A DNA stretch of 64,000 nt from Dendrocalamus latiflorus. Lineage: Eukaryota > Streptophyta > Magnoliopsida > Poales > Poaceae. The position numbers were made by a program, and so were the translations under genes. Positions 31,879 to 40,792 of this stretch are shown here, piece after piece; position 1 is the stretch's first letter; every line of letters starts with the position of its first letter. Location: the NCBI GenBank assembly GCA_017311315.1, contig CM029609.1:38252744-38316743 (forward strand). The letters run 5' to 3'. Under the pieces are notes generated by a model. The model saw nothing but the letters and a program-made list of their open reading frames with translations. It did not search any database and had not been told where the DNA came from.

Positions 31879-33326
31879 GTGGCCCAACCCATCGTGCCCT
31901 TAGTCTAACCCTCGCGGCGCTCGACCCCAACTCCAGCACCTTCCTCCACTGCAGTGCTGGCGCAGCCTCCCAGCGTCCCTCTCCACTCTTCTAGCATCGG
32001 TGCCGCCTCCCGGCCTCCCTCCACTCCTCTAGCGCAAGCTCCCTCCCATTGCTTCCCTCCTCCGGCTCCTCGCCGGATGCCTCCAGGCTCCAGCGCTCCC
32101 TCCTTCCCTACACGCCGTGCTGCTGCCCCCTCCGCCCACTCAAGTGGCTAGCGCCCCCTCTCGGCGACCTGGCTCGCTCTGGCGAGGCGGCGCTCCCCTC
32201 TAGTCCCAGCCCGATGGCCCCTCTCCCTGCACGGCTGCGCCCGCCGCCCCCTCCCAGCCCGATGGCCCCCCTGCTTGCGCCATCCCCCCTCCCAGCGTCG
32301 TCATCGACTAATCGTCTTCTTCTCCCTCTCCTCAAGGTTGAGCAGCTTGAGCTCCTCGGCTACCGATGAGGCAAGGATTTCAGCAGCTGATATGCTAGTT
32401 ATTTCTTAAGATTTACTTGTTTGCTCTAGCTTATTTAGCTTGCTTAATTATTTGTTGCAGACTCTGACTTGTAGTGGGTGGAGGAGGAGGGATCGATACG
32501 ATCTCACGGGGTTCTGGTTCTAGGCAAGATCAAAGCAAAGGGAAAAGTAGCTCTGTAGCTGGCATGCTCTGATGTTGAGTTCTTGACCTTGGAAATTTTC
32601 TAACCAAGATTATATCCAGGAGACCAGGACCGGCTCCATATATTGGACTTTGCTTTTACCTCAAAATGTGAATGCAAGTGCACAAGGATATGTCCACTGC
32701 TCAACATATATAGCTTGTTTTGATCAAATGGCAACTCGATGAGCTTAGCATCCGATTACTTATATGTGCTCACTAGGAGGCTTGAGCTGTAATTGGTGAA
32801 TTCGTGGTTATCCATCTTTTTCCTTAGTTGCCATGGGAATCCTTGGTTTTGGTTAGAAATGTGTTATAGATTAAATCTTCCATATTAAGGATTTTGATAT
32901 CAGTGCTTAGTAAGAATTAATATGAAAATGTGTGATATTTAGGAGAGCTGAATTTTATACACTTGAATCAATTATACTTGTAGTTAATTGTGGTGTTATC
33001 TGAGCTAGTTGGCTACTTGGCTTAATGCCTTAATCCAAAATCTACTGTTATTAATGGTTCTGCTGCTAGTTCCTTTTCACGAAGACAGTATGACCAAATT
33101 ATTGTTGAGATGAATAATCGTTTTGTTGAAAGAATTGACGCGTATTACTTGTCTTGATTCAAAGAATCCTTATTATCTTTTATGTTGTAACATTGAACTC
33201 AAGTTTCATATCAATAATGCATTTGTGGTGTACTTTTGTTATATCGTGGTATAGGTACAAATTGGTGTTAGTTTTAGATTGTTAGAGTTTAGCCAAAGGC
33301 GTAGTTAAATCCTGGTTTCGCCACTG
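31879..33326 (+). other. Interior of the hAT element
   Basis: 31,900-32,370 is C/T-rich with open but low-complexity frames (Ser, Pro, Ala); 32,380-33,300 is AT-rich. It could derive from a host gene's 5' part, but nothing identifiable remains. Confidence 0.4.
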
Positions 33327-33421
33327 GTTGTTGCCGAAATTTTTAGTAGCAGCACCAAGTTTAGATGGTAAGAATATAGTGGTAGCATTGTAGGTTCCGA
33401 GGATAGACCGGGGTGTTACAA

Positions 33422-33623
33422 TGAGTTGCTGTACAGTTGCTATCGTCTCTTCGTAGTTTTGTCCTAGCTTTGCATTGTACTAGTGATTAACCCACTGACA
33501 AAGACAGCATTCCATTGTTTGATACTTCAGTGCTGAAGTTATGATCGACCTCTGCAACTGCATACATTCAGCAACTCGTGTTACAGGAGAAAATTCCAAG
33601 TTGCCACTCGATCGGCTACATAG
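33422..33623. repeat. NLR-flank duplication, copy 3 (left piece)
   Basis: Matches 26,035-26,240. It continues after the copia element at 40,318. Confidence 0.85.
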
Positions 33624-34135
33624 TGTTAGAACTTTCTCTAGGGATCTCCTAGGTTAGATCTAGAGGGGTTCTTCTCTTAGGGGTTTCGGGTTCTTGAGAG
33701 ATACCGAGAGGGAGAGGAGTACTAACCGTCCGAGGTAGAGGAAGAAGAGGTGGCCATCACGGGTACGCTCGGTGACGTCTGTGCACGGGCAGCGACGGTC
33801 GGGGAAGAGGTGTGGGGCTCCTTGGCGGCGGCGTGTCCCGGGCGGCGGCGGCTCCTGGCGGTGGATGGCGGTCTGGAGAAGAAGCAGAGGAGCCGGTGGT
33901 GCTTCCCGTCGCTAGAGCGCCCCCTCTTAGATCGGTCTAGGGTTTGTCGGTGGGTCTGGCGGCGGTACGGTGAACCTCGTCGTGCGTGCCGCCTCGGCCC
34001 CCACCTCTGTTTTATATGGCGCTGGCGACAGGGGCCCACCAGCCTATTGGGTTGGGCGCCCCCGATCAGGGCGCGGCCAAGGGGAGGGGGGGCATTTGGC
34101 CGTTGGGCCAAATGCCCTGAGATCACATTCTAACA
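33624..34135 (-). repeat. 3' LTR of the full-length copia
   Basis: 512 bp, GC-rich (plus strand carries an open frame of 127 codons that I regard as incidental). Confidence 0.95.
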
Positions 34136-34323
34136 TTCTCCCCCTTGATCTCAATCTATGCTTTATCTTTAATTACTTTTGCCTTTACACATTCCATCAC
34201 AGATTAGCGCATAGAACATGTCTCATCGTCACGGTCAATCGCCGATAGATTCAACAGCTACAATACACCTCTCTGTTCTGAAATAGTTACTTTAATCTTT
34301 TGGGCCATCTTTTAGTCCAGGAA

Positions 34324-36711
34324 TCATAGGCTTTCCCTTAAACCCATGCCGGCTACATGTTCTCTGAACACGTTGGGTGGTAAGCCTTTAGTAAGCGGAT
34401 CCGCTAACATCTTTGCGGTACTTATGTGCTCAAGACTTATAATTTGATCCCGAACTTTATCTTTCACAACATAGTACTTTATGTCAATGTGTTTGGCAGC
34501 ACCACTTGACTTATTGTTATGGGCATACGTTACTGCGGGTTCATTATCGCAGTACAACTTAAGTGGTCTATTGATGTCGTCAACCACTTTTAAACCGGGT
34601 ATGAACTTCTTTAGCCAGTTCACCTGCCCCGTAGCCTCATAACATGCTACAAACTCGGCATACATTGTGGACGATGTAGTGACAGTTTGCTTTGAGCTTT
34701 TCCACGATATAGCTCCTCCCGCGAGAGTGAATCTGATATGGAGTAAATCTCCCGCAAAATTTGATCTTCTGTATGTCATCATGAGGCCTTTTGTTCCTTG
34801 CAAATAACGCAAGACTTTCTTTATCAATTTCCAATGTTCTATTCCAGGATTGCTCTGGAATCTGCCAAGTAACCCGGTAACAAATGCTAAGTCAGGGCGT
34901 GTGCATACTTGAGCATACTGTAAGCTTCCGACAGCTGAAGCATATGGAACCGCTTTCATTTGATCGATCTCATACTGGTTCCTGGGGCATTGAAAATCCC
35001 CATATCTGTCGCCCCTGACTATAGGTGCAGGTGAAGGACTACTTTTATGCATACCAAATTTCTTTAAGACTTTCTCTATGTATGCCTTTTGTGACAGTCC
35101 CAATATCCCCTTGTTTCTATCCCGGTGAATTTCGATCCCTAGAACGAACGAAGCTTCACCAAGGTCTTTCATATCAAAGTTTGAGGACAAAAACTTTTTT
35201 GTCTCCAGTAGCAGACTGACATCACTACTAGCCAGTAGGATATCATCCACATACAGGATTAGGAAGATAAACTTCCCATCTTTAAACTTTGCATAAACAC
35301 AGTTGTCCTCTACATTCTCTTTAAACCCAAATTTTCTTATTGTACTGTCAAACTTCAAGTACCACTGTCTTGAAGCTTGCTTTAACCCATAAATCGATTT
35401 CTTTAGGCGGCATCCCATTCTTTCATTTCCTTCCACGACAAAACCTTTCGGTTGTGCCATGTAAACATTTTCCTCCAAATCCCCATTAAGAAATGCCGTC
35501 TTTACATCCATCTGATGTAACTCTAAATCATAATGTGCTACTAATGCCATTATGATTCTGAAGGAATCTTTACATGAGACTGGAGAAAAGGTCTCATTGT
35601 AATCAATCACTTCTCTTTGCGTAAAGCCTTTTGCCACAAGTCGCGCTTTGTATCTTTCTATATTCCCTTGAGAGTCATGCTTTGTCTTGTAGACCCATTT
35701 ACAGCCTACTGTTTTGGCTCCTTTAGGAATAATTTTCAAGTCCCAGACTTTATTAGTCTTCATGGACCTCATTTCCTCTTCCATGCCCTCAAGCCATTTT
35801 GAGGAATTTTCGCTTCTCATGACTTCTTCAAATGAGGTGGGATCCTCCTCCATTTGAAATTCCTCTGTATGATAAATCTGATAATCATCAGAAATAGCTG
35901 ATCTTCTTACTCTTTGAGACCTCCTCGGGGCCTCCTCATTTGATACATCTTCTGTTTGAGGCTGCTGTTGCTCCCCCTCATCTGTGGCAATAGGTTCTAT
36001 AGGATCCTGAAAAACAGGTTCCTCATTACCATTCATTGTTGCCACAGGAGGAACAATAACAGGTGCTGGCACCACAGTGTCTTGCACCGTCGGTGCAGCG
36101 ACAGCAGGTAGTGTGAAGAATGGCTCTTGAATCATCGGAGTGGGCACATACACCCGCTTCTCTTCAAGGTCAATCTCACGAACTACCATGCTCCCCCTCA
36201 TCATTTCATCCTCTAAGAAGACAGCGTGTCTCGTTTCTACAAACTTTGTATATCTATCTGGACAGTAGAAACGAAACCCTTTTGACTTTTCAGGGTAGCC
36301 AATGAAATGGCAACTTACTGTTCTGGGATCAAGCTTCCCAAGGTTTGGGTTAAATACTTTAGCCTCAGCAGGACTCCCCCATACACGTAAGTGGTTTAGT
36401 GAGGGAACTCTTCCTGTCCACATCTCGTACGGTGTTTTGGGCACCGACTTACTAGGCACTCTGTTGAGAATATGAATGGCGGCTTTCAACGTCTCCATCC
36501 ATAAACTCAATGGCAGTGTGGAATAGCTCATCATGCTTCGCACCATATCCATCAGGGTACGGTTGCGTCTTTCAGCTACTCCATTTTGCTGAGGTTCGCC
36601 CGGTGTAGAATACTGGGCCGCTATGCCATTTTCCTGTAAAAACCTCGCAAAAGGTCCAGGAACTTGTCCATATGGGGTATGTCGACCGTAGTACTCCCCC
36701 CCACGATCAGA
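34324..36711 (-). CDS. copia integrase C-part, reverse transcriptase and RNase H
   Basis: Same frame after the TGA: SDRGGEYY and NGVAERRNRTLMD complete the D,D,E set. The 742-codon open stretch (from 36552) has the integrase tail (WGSPAEAKVFNP, RTVSCHFIGYPEKSKGF), RVT_2 from VWDLKIIPKGAKTVGCKWVY through the catalytic LYVDDILLAS, and RNase H with TVTTSSTMYAEFVACYEA and LYCDNEPAV, ending at 34324 beside the polypurine tract. All core residues I can check are present, so RT itself looks intact. Confidence 0.93.
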   Translation of the reverse strand, partial: SDRGGEYYGRHTPYGQVPGPFARFLQENGIAAQYSTPGEPQQNGVAERRNRTLMDMVRSMMSYSTLPLSLWMETLKAAIHILNRVPSKSVPKTPYEMWTGRVPSLNHLRVWGSPAEAKVFNPNLGKLDPRTVSCHFIGYPEKSKGFRFYCPDRYTKFVETRHAVFLEDEMMRGSMVVREIDLEEKRVYVPTPMIQEPFFTLPAVAAPTVQDTVVPAPVIVPPVATMNGNEEPVFQDPIEPIATDEGEQQQPQTEDVSNEEAPRRSQRVRRSAISDDYQIYHTEEFQMEEDPTSFEEVMRSENSSKWLEGMEEEMRSMKTNKVWDLKIIPKGAKTVGCKWVYKTKHDSQGNIERYKARLVAKGFTQREVIDYNETFSPVSCKDSFRIIMALVAHYDLELHQMDVKTAFLNGDLEENVYMAQPKGFVVEGNERMGCRLKKSIYGLKQASRQWYLKFDSTIRKFGFKENVEDNCVYAKFKDGKFIFLILYVDDILLASSDVSLLLETKKFLSSNFDMKDLGEASFVLGIEIHRDRNKGILGLSQKAYIEKVLKKFGMHKSSPSPAPIVRGDRYGDFQCPRNQYEIDQMKAVPYASAVGSLQYAQVCTRPDLAFVTGLLGRFQSNPGIEHWKLIKKVLRYLQGTKGLMMTYRRSNFAGDLLHIRFTLAGGAISWKSSKQTVTTSSTMYAEFVACYEATGQVNWLKKFIPGLKVVDDINRPLKLYCDNEPAVTYAHNNKSSGAAKHIDIKYYVVKDKVRDQIISLEHISTAKMLADPLTKGLPPNVFREHVAGMGLRESL

Positions 36712-37800
36712 TCAGACTATCTTAATCTTTAAATCGTGTTGGTTTTCAACTTCAGCCTTAAATATCTTGAATTTATCCAAGGCTTCATTTCTTTCTTTGA
36801 TTGGATAAATATATCCATAATGGGAGTAATCATCCGTGAATGTTATGAACGAGTCATAACCATCCACACTTTTCACAGGAAAAGGACCACAAATGTCTGT
36901 GTGAACAATTTGTAGAACTCCTGTGCTTCTTTTAGCGTCCTTTTTAATTTTCTTTACATATTTTCCTTTAATGCATTCTCTGCATTGTTCTAAGTCTGAG
37001 AACTCTAATAGAGGAAGAATTTCATTCTTAACAAGTCTTTCTATTCTCCCCCTCGAAATATGGCCTAAACGACAGTGCCATAATTTCGACGATTCATTAT
37101 GAGTTCTCTTTCGTTTTCTGTTCGCATTCACAGGCGAGGATATACGCTCATTCACATCACATACGGAATTCACATTTTCACGAAGTGACAACAAATAAAG
37201 CTCATTCTGTAAGATGGCAAGACCAACACATTCTTTATTAAACATTATTTCACACTTGCCATTTTCAAAATTACAATCATAACCATCTTTGTCCAAATTT
37301 GAAACACTAATCAAATTCCTCTGTAAAGAGGGAACAAAAAGGACATCTCTAAGTAAAAGATTGGAGCCATTAGCTAACTCTAATGAAAGATCGCCAACGG
37401 TTTCAACTTCAGCTTGGACTCCATTTGCAACTTTAATGCATCTTTCGTTTCTTTGCGTAGTCCTCGTCGAACGGAATCCCTGTAAAGAATTAGCAACATG
37501 AACAGTTGCTCCTGAGTCAATCCACCAAGTGAATTTCGAATATTGCACATACAGGGATTCATTTATAAAGGTAATAATGTTCTCACCTTTCTTTGCCATT
37601 ATCATCTTTAAATAATCAGGACAGTTCTTCTTGTAGTGTCCCGTCTTCTTGAAGTGAAGACACTGATCTTTGTCTACAGCAAATTTGTTCTGTTGAGGTT
37701 GATGGACAGAGGCTTTTCCCTTGTTCTTTGAGAAGGAGGTACTGTTGAAGTTCTTTTTCTTGTTATCCTTCACATAGTTGATAGATCCACCATGTGAGGA
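36712..37800 (-). CDS. copia gag end, protease, GAG-pre-integrase and integrase N-part
   Basis: Continues the gag frame. Lys/Asn-rich linker, then a CCHC-like knuckle CLHFKKTGHYKKNC whose second Cys position is Phe; protease active site WWIDSGATVHVA (about 37,540); GAG-pre-integrase LWHCRLGHISRGRIERL with C-x2-C (CRECIKGK); integrase first Asp in VHTDICGPF. Ends at an in-frame TGA (36712-36714) just before the second catalytic Asp motif (SDRGGEYY). Confidence 0.9.
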   Translation of the reverse strand, partial: SSHGGSINYVKDNKKKNFNSTSFSKNKGKASVHQPQQNKFAVDKDQCLHFKKTGHYKKNCPDYLKMIMAKKGENIITFINESLYVQYSKFTWWIDSGATVHVANSLQGFRSTRTTQRNERCIKVANGVQAEVETVGDLSLELANGSNLLLRDVLFVPSLQRNLISVSNLDKDGYDCNFENGKCEIMFNKECVGLAILQNELYLLSLRENVNSVCDVNERISSPVNANRKRKRTHNESSKLWHCRLGHISRGRIERLVKNEILPLLEFSDLEQCRECIKGKYVKKIKKDAKRSTGVLQIVHTDICGPFPVKSVDGYDSFITFTDDYSHYGYIYPIKERNEALDKFKIFKAEVENQHDLKIKIV

Positions 37801-37818
37801 TTTAATTCTTTCCTCCTC

Positions 37819-38445
37819 TTACACACACATAGCTATGCACTTTTCCAAATCCCATTTTTCGGGTTGCATATTGTAGTTGACAACAAATGTGTCAAACTCT
37901 TTGGGCAAGGAAGCAAAAAACAAATGAATAAGGAACTCATCCTTGAGAGCCAAATCCATTGGTTTAAGCTTAGATGCCAAGTTGCTCATCCTCAGTATGT
38001 GCTCTCTTATGCCACTGCCACCACCAGAGTACCTCTCTGTCACAAGCTGTTTAATCAGCTGTGTAGCATAAGTCTTTGAAGAGCCAGTAAACTGACTCTT
38101 TATTCTCTCAAGGTACTCTGTGACAGTGTCACACTCTGCGATTGAGCCCACAATAGCAGGCTCAATCGTGTTCTTTATCACAGCCATACATTTCTTGTTG
38201 GCTGTGGTCCATTTCTTATGCTCAAGGTCATAAGACATCTGTAAGGGAGCATGATCCCTCTGTCTTTTCTGCCAAGCAGTATCATCCTCATTTTGATCCC
38301 TCACTGGTGCCATAGGCTCAGTGGGACGTGCTGTAGTGAGGACCCAGTCCACCTCAGCCAAGATAAACGCTAAGCCTATCTTTTTCTTCCACTCTCCATA
38401 ATTATCTCCTTTGAGAGTGGGGATCTCTCTGATACAACTCATCAA
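37819..38445 (-). CDS. copia gag, N-terminal part up to an in-frame stop
   Basis: 208 codons starting MMSCIREIPTLKGDNYGEWK, a typical copia gag N-terminus, with UBN2 core residues about 60-190 (ERIKSQFTGSSKTYATQLIK). It ends EKCIAMCV then TAA; the same frame continues EEERIKSSHGG, so this is a nonsense mutation, not the natural end. Gag builds the particle around the element RNA. Confidence 0.9.
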   Translation of the reverse strand: MMSCIREIPTLKGDNYGEWKKKIGLAFILAEVDWVLTTARPTEPMAPVRDQNEDDTAWQKRQRDHAPLQMSYDLEHKKWTTANKKCMAVIKNTIEPAIVGSIAECDTVTEYLERIKSQFTGSSKTYATQLIKQLVTERYSGGGSGIREHILRMSNLASKLKPMDLALKDEFLIHLFFASLPKEFDTFVVNYNMQPEKWDLEKCIAMCV

Positions 38446-38949
38446 GTTGTATCCTCCTGAAAATATTTCAAATAAAGTGAGAACATAACAGGAAAATTAT
38501 ATGCCTTATTTCCAACGTTGGTCAAAAATACGACATACAATTTAAATCAATTTTATCTATACATTAAATCTACATCACCGTTGTGCAGAAATAGAAATAA
38601 TGCATAAAAAACATCAATTAAAAATTATAATACTGTTATTATCAACGTTGGTCAGAAAATAACAATATCATAATTATCTGGGATTTATCTCTATTTTTCC
38701 AAAATTAAATTCTCCCGTTGGTTCGAATTTAATAATGAAAATCAATCAACATTAACTTTTGCAGCGGAAACTGTAATTATTCTAAAAATAATTCAATATT
38801 CAGAAGCATTATACAGTACACTTTTAATCTCTGGAAAATTAACACGTTGGTGCAAAAATTACAGAGATTTTGAATCAAATTTCAATCAAATTCATCAAAA
38901 AATACTTCTGAAAATCAATTAAAACTCTTTTTCGGCGTTTACTGTTCAT

Positions 38950-39690
38950 ACTGGCCATTTGGCCTGTTCGGCTCGGTCACGGCCCACGGCCTGCCGGCCC
39001 CTTTCTCCCCGCGCGGCCGAGCGCACTCGGCCTGCCTCGCCCATGCGCGGCCCAACCAGTCGGCGCCGCACGCGCGCTCTGCCTTGGCCCATCCCGCGCG
39101 GCCGCAGCGCAGCCGGCCACGCGCGCGCGCGCGCGCCCGGCCTCACGCGCTGCTCCGCGCCCCGTCAGCCGTCGGATTCGCATCCGACGGCTCTCGCTCC
39201 TCGCGGCGGCGCGATCTCGCGCGCAACCTGGGCCTGGGCCGGGATTTCTCTCGCCCGCCTGGGCCGAAAGCCAGCGTGCGTCCGCCCAGCGCGATCTCAG
39301 CCGTCGGATGCGATCCGACGGCTGCGCGACGAACTCGCCCGATCAAAAACCGCTCGCGGCGGACGCCCCCGAAACCCTAGCTTCACTTCTCTCCTCTCCC
39401 CTCTCTCGCCTCGCGCCCGAGCGAACGCGGCGGCGGCGGCGACCTCGTCCAGCCGCCGGAGAAGGAGAAGACGGCGCCGACGCGGGCCCTCTCGCCGGCG
39501 TGCGCGCTCCCCTGAGAGGGAGCGCGCCGCCGTCGAGCGGCTCCGTGTCGGCGCCCGTTCAAGCGCGCGTTGGCGGTGGCCCGTACGTGGAGCGCCGGCG
39601 AGCCCAAGGCTCGGCCGATCTCCCGCACGCCAGCGACGACGACGGCGACCCGGCGACGACGGCCAGGTGAGTTTCTTTTTAGATCTAGGG
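38950..39690 (+). other. GC-rich island in the copia leader, resembling a host promoter and first exon in antisense
   Basis: About 740 bp of very high GC inside an AT-rich element. Read on the plus strand it has site-II-like GGGCC words, then AAACCCTAGC at about 39,370, a CT-rich tract, a GGCGGCGGCGG run, and CGGCCAG|GTGAGTTTCT at 39,668, a good 5' splice donor followed by T-rich, AGATCTAGGGTTAGGG sequence. This is the look of a cereal 5' UTR/first exon plus intron start. The open frames in it are Arg/Ala/Pro-rich and not family-matched. Capture from a host gene is inference. Confidence 0.5.
39167..39323. repeat. Two perfect AGCCGTCGGAT palindromes
   Basis: AGCCGTCGGAT - 4 nt - ATCCGACGGCT at 39167-39192 and the same 11-bp arms with a 3-nt spacer at 39299-39323. 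Confidence 0.92.
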
Positions 39691-39803
39691 TTAGGGTTTG
39701 ACCCGATCCCCTTCTCTATTCTTTTGCCATTTTCTAGGGTTAGGGGGGTTCCTCTTTCTTTCTTTCTCGTCTAGATCTACACCTAAGTAGGCTCTGATGC
39801 CAT

Positions 39804-40317
39804 TGTTAGAACTTTCTTTAGGGATCTCCTAGGTTAGATCTAGAGGGGTTCTTCTCTTAGGGGTTTCGGGTTCTTGAGAGATACCGAGAGGGAGAGGAGT
39901 ACTAACCGTCCGAGGTAGAGGAAGAAGAGGTGGCCATCACGGGTACGCTCGGTGACGTCTGTGCACGGGCAGCGACGGTCGGGGAAGAGGTGTGGGGCTC
40001 CTTGGCGGCGGCGTGTCCCGGGCGGCGGCGGCTCCTGGCGGTGGATGGCGGTCTGGAGAAGAAGCAGAGGAGCCGGTGGTGCTTCCCGTCGCTAGAGCGC
40101 CCCCTCTTAGATCGGTCTAGGGTTTGTCGGTGGGTCTGGCGGCGGCACGGTGAACCTCATCGTGCGTGCCGCCCCGGCCCCCACCTCTGTTTTATATGGC
40201 GCTGGCGACAGGGGCCCACCAGCCTATTGGGCTGGGCGCCCCCGATCAGGGCGCGGTCAAGGGGAGAGGGGGGGCATTTGGCCGTTGGGCCAAATGCCCT
40301 GAGATCACATTCTAACA
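39804..40317 (-). repeat. 5' LTR of the full-length copia
   Basis: 514 bp. About six substitutions and a 2-bp length change versus the 3' LTR. Confidence 0.95.
40190..40197 (-). promoter_or_regulatory. TATA box in the copia 5' LTR
   Basis: ATATAAAA on the minus strand, preceded by GCGCC and followed by CAGAGGTGGGGG; suitably placed for U3/R. The same site is at 34010-34017 in the 3' LTR. Confidence 0.6.
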
Positions 40318-40790
40318 CATAGTAGTCTGGATGTACATGCAGTCTTTTAGGCCGTAGAAAAGGATTACATAATGCGCTGTTACATCTAAATAAGCCCTCC
40401 TTTTCTTCTTTTACTGAAAGAAACCTTTTGCTCAAGGAAAGACTAGCTAAAAGCGTAATAGACAGTAAGAAGCGAATGCTGAAGGATTGATCCGTCAACA
40501 AAAATCAGACACCTGCTTGCGTGGTGATAGAAGACTGGAAAGCTTCCCGCAGGACTGAGGTGACAGCGGTACATCCAGTGGTGACAACGGCCACAGGGAA
40601 ATCTGGCATATATAGAGATAGGGTGGTCACTTGGCGCACTCTTGATCAGAATAAAACCAAGAGGAAAAGATCCTACGGAGATGGTTGCCGCCTTAACATA
40701 TAGAGATGGTCAACGCAAGGGAAAAGAATTAGAAGAAGTCTTATTTAAGTTCATACCTGCAACGAATCCTGGTTAATTGCAATCAATATT
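40318..40790. repeat. NLR-flank duplication, copy 3 (right piece)
   Basis: 3' flank of the NLR below; same block as 19,517-19,782 and 26,261-26,744. Confidence 0.88.
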
Positions 40791-40792
40791 CT

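Larger units (their letters stand above)
31515..33326. mobile_element. Non-autonomous hAT-like element, 1812 bp
   Basis: Ends CAGGGGTGGATCTGGG and, inverted, CAGTGGCGAAACCAGG, imperfect inverted repeats of hAT form. The flanking 8 bp are GTTGCTAC (31507-31514) and GTTGTTGC (33327-33334): 6 of 8 identical, the length expected for hAT. The inside has a C-rich segment (31,900-32,330), a nested MITE, and no transposase. Confidence 0.75.
33624..40317 (-). mobile_element. Full-length Ty1/copia retrotransposon, 6694 bp, TSD CATAG
   Basis: LTRs 33624-34135 and 39804-40317 (TGTTAGAAC...CTAACA) with about 1% difference. Target duplication CATAG at 33619-33623 and 40318-40322. In element (minus) orientation: 5' LTR, primer site ATGGCATCAGAGCC, a 1.35-kb leader with a GC-rich island, gag, protease, integrase, RT and RNase H, polypurine tract AAGGGGGAGAA, 3' LTR. 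Two in-frame stops and a changed zinc-knuckle residue are the visible defects. It sits in the NLR flank. Confidence 0.96.

Noticed and set aside
33750..34133. 127-130-codon ORF repeated at 33,750 and 39,930
   Set aside because: It lies antisense inside both copia LTRs; conservation only reflects LTR identity.
38959..39774. 271-codon plus-strand ORF as a protein gene
   Set aside because: Arg/Ala/Pro-rich composition follows from GC content, with overlapping ORFs in other frames; a 5' UTR-like reading fits better.
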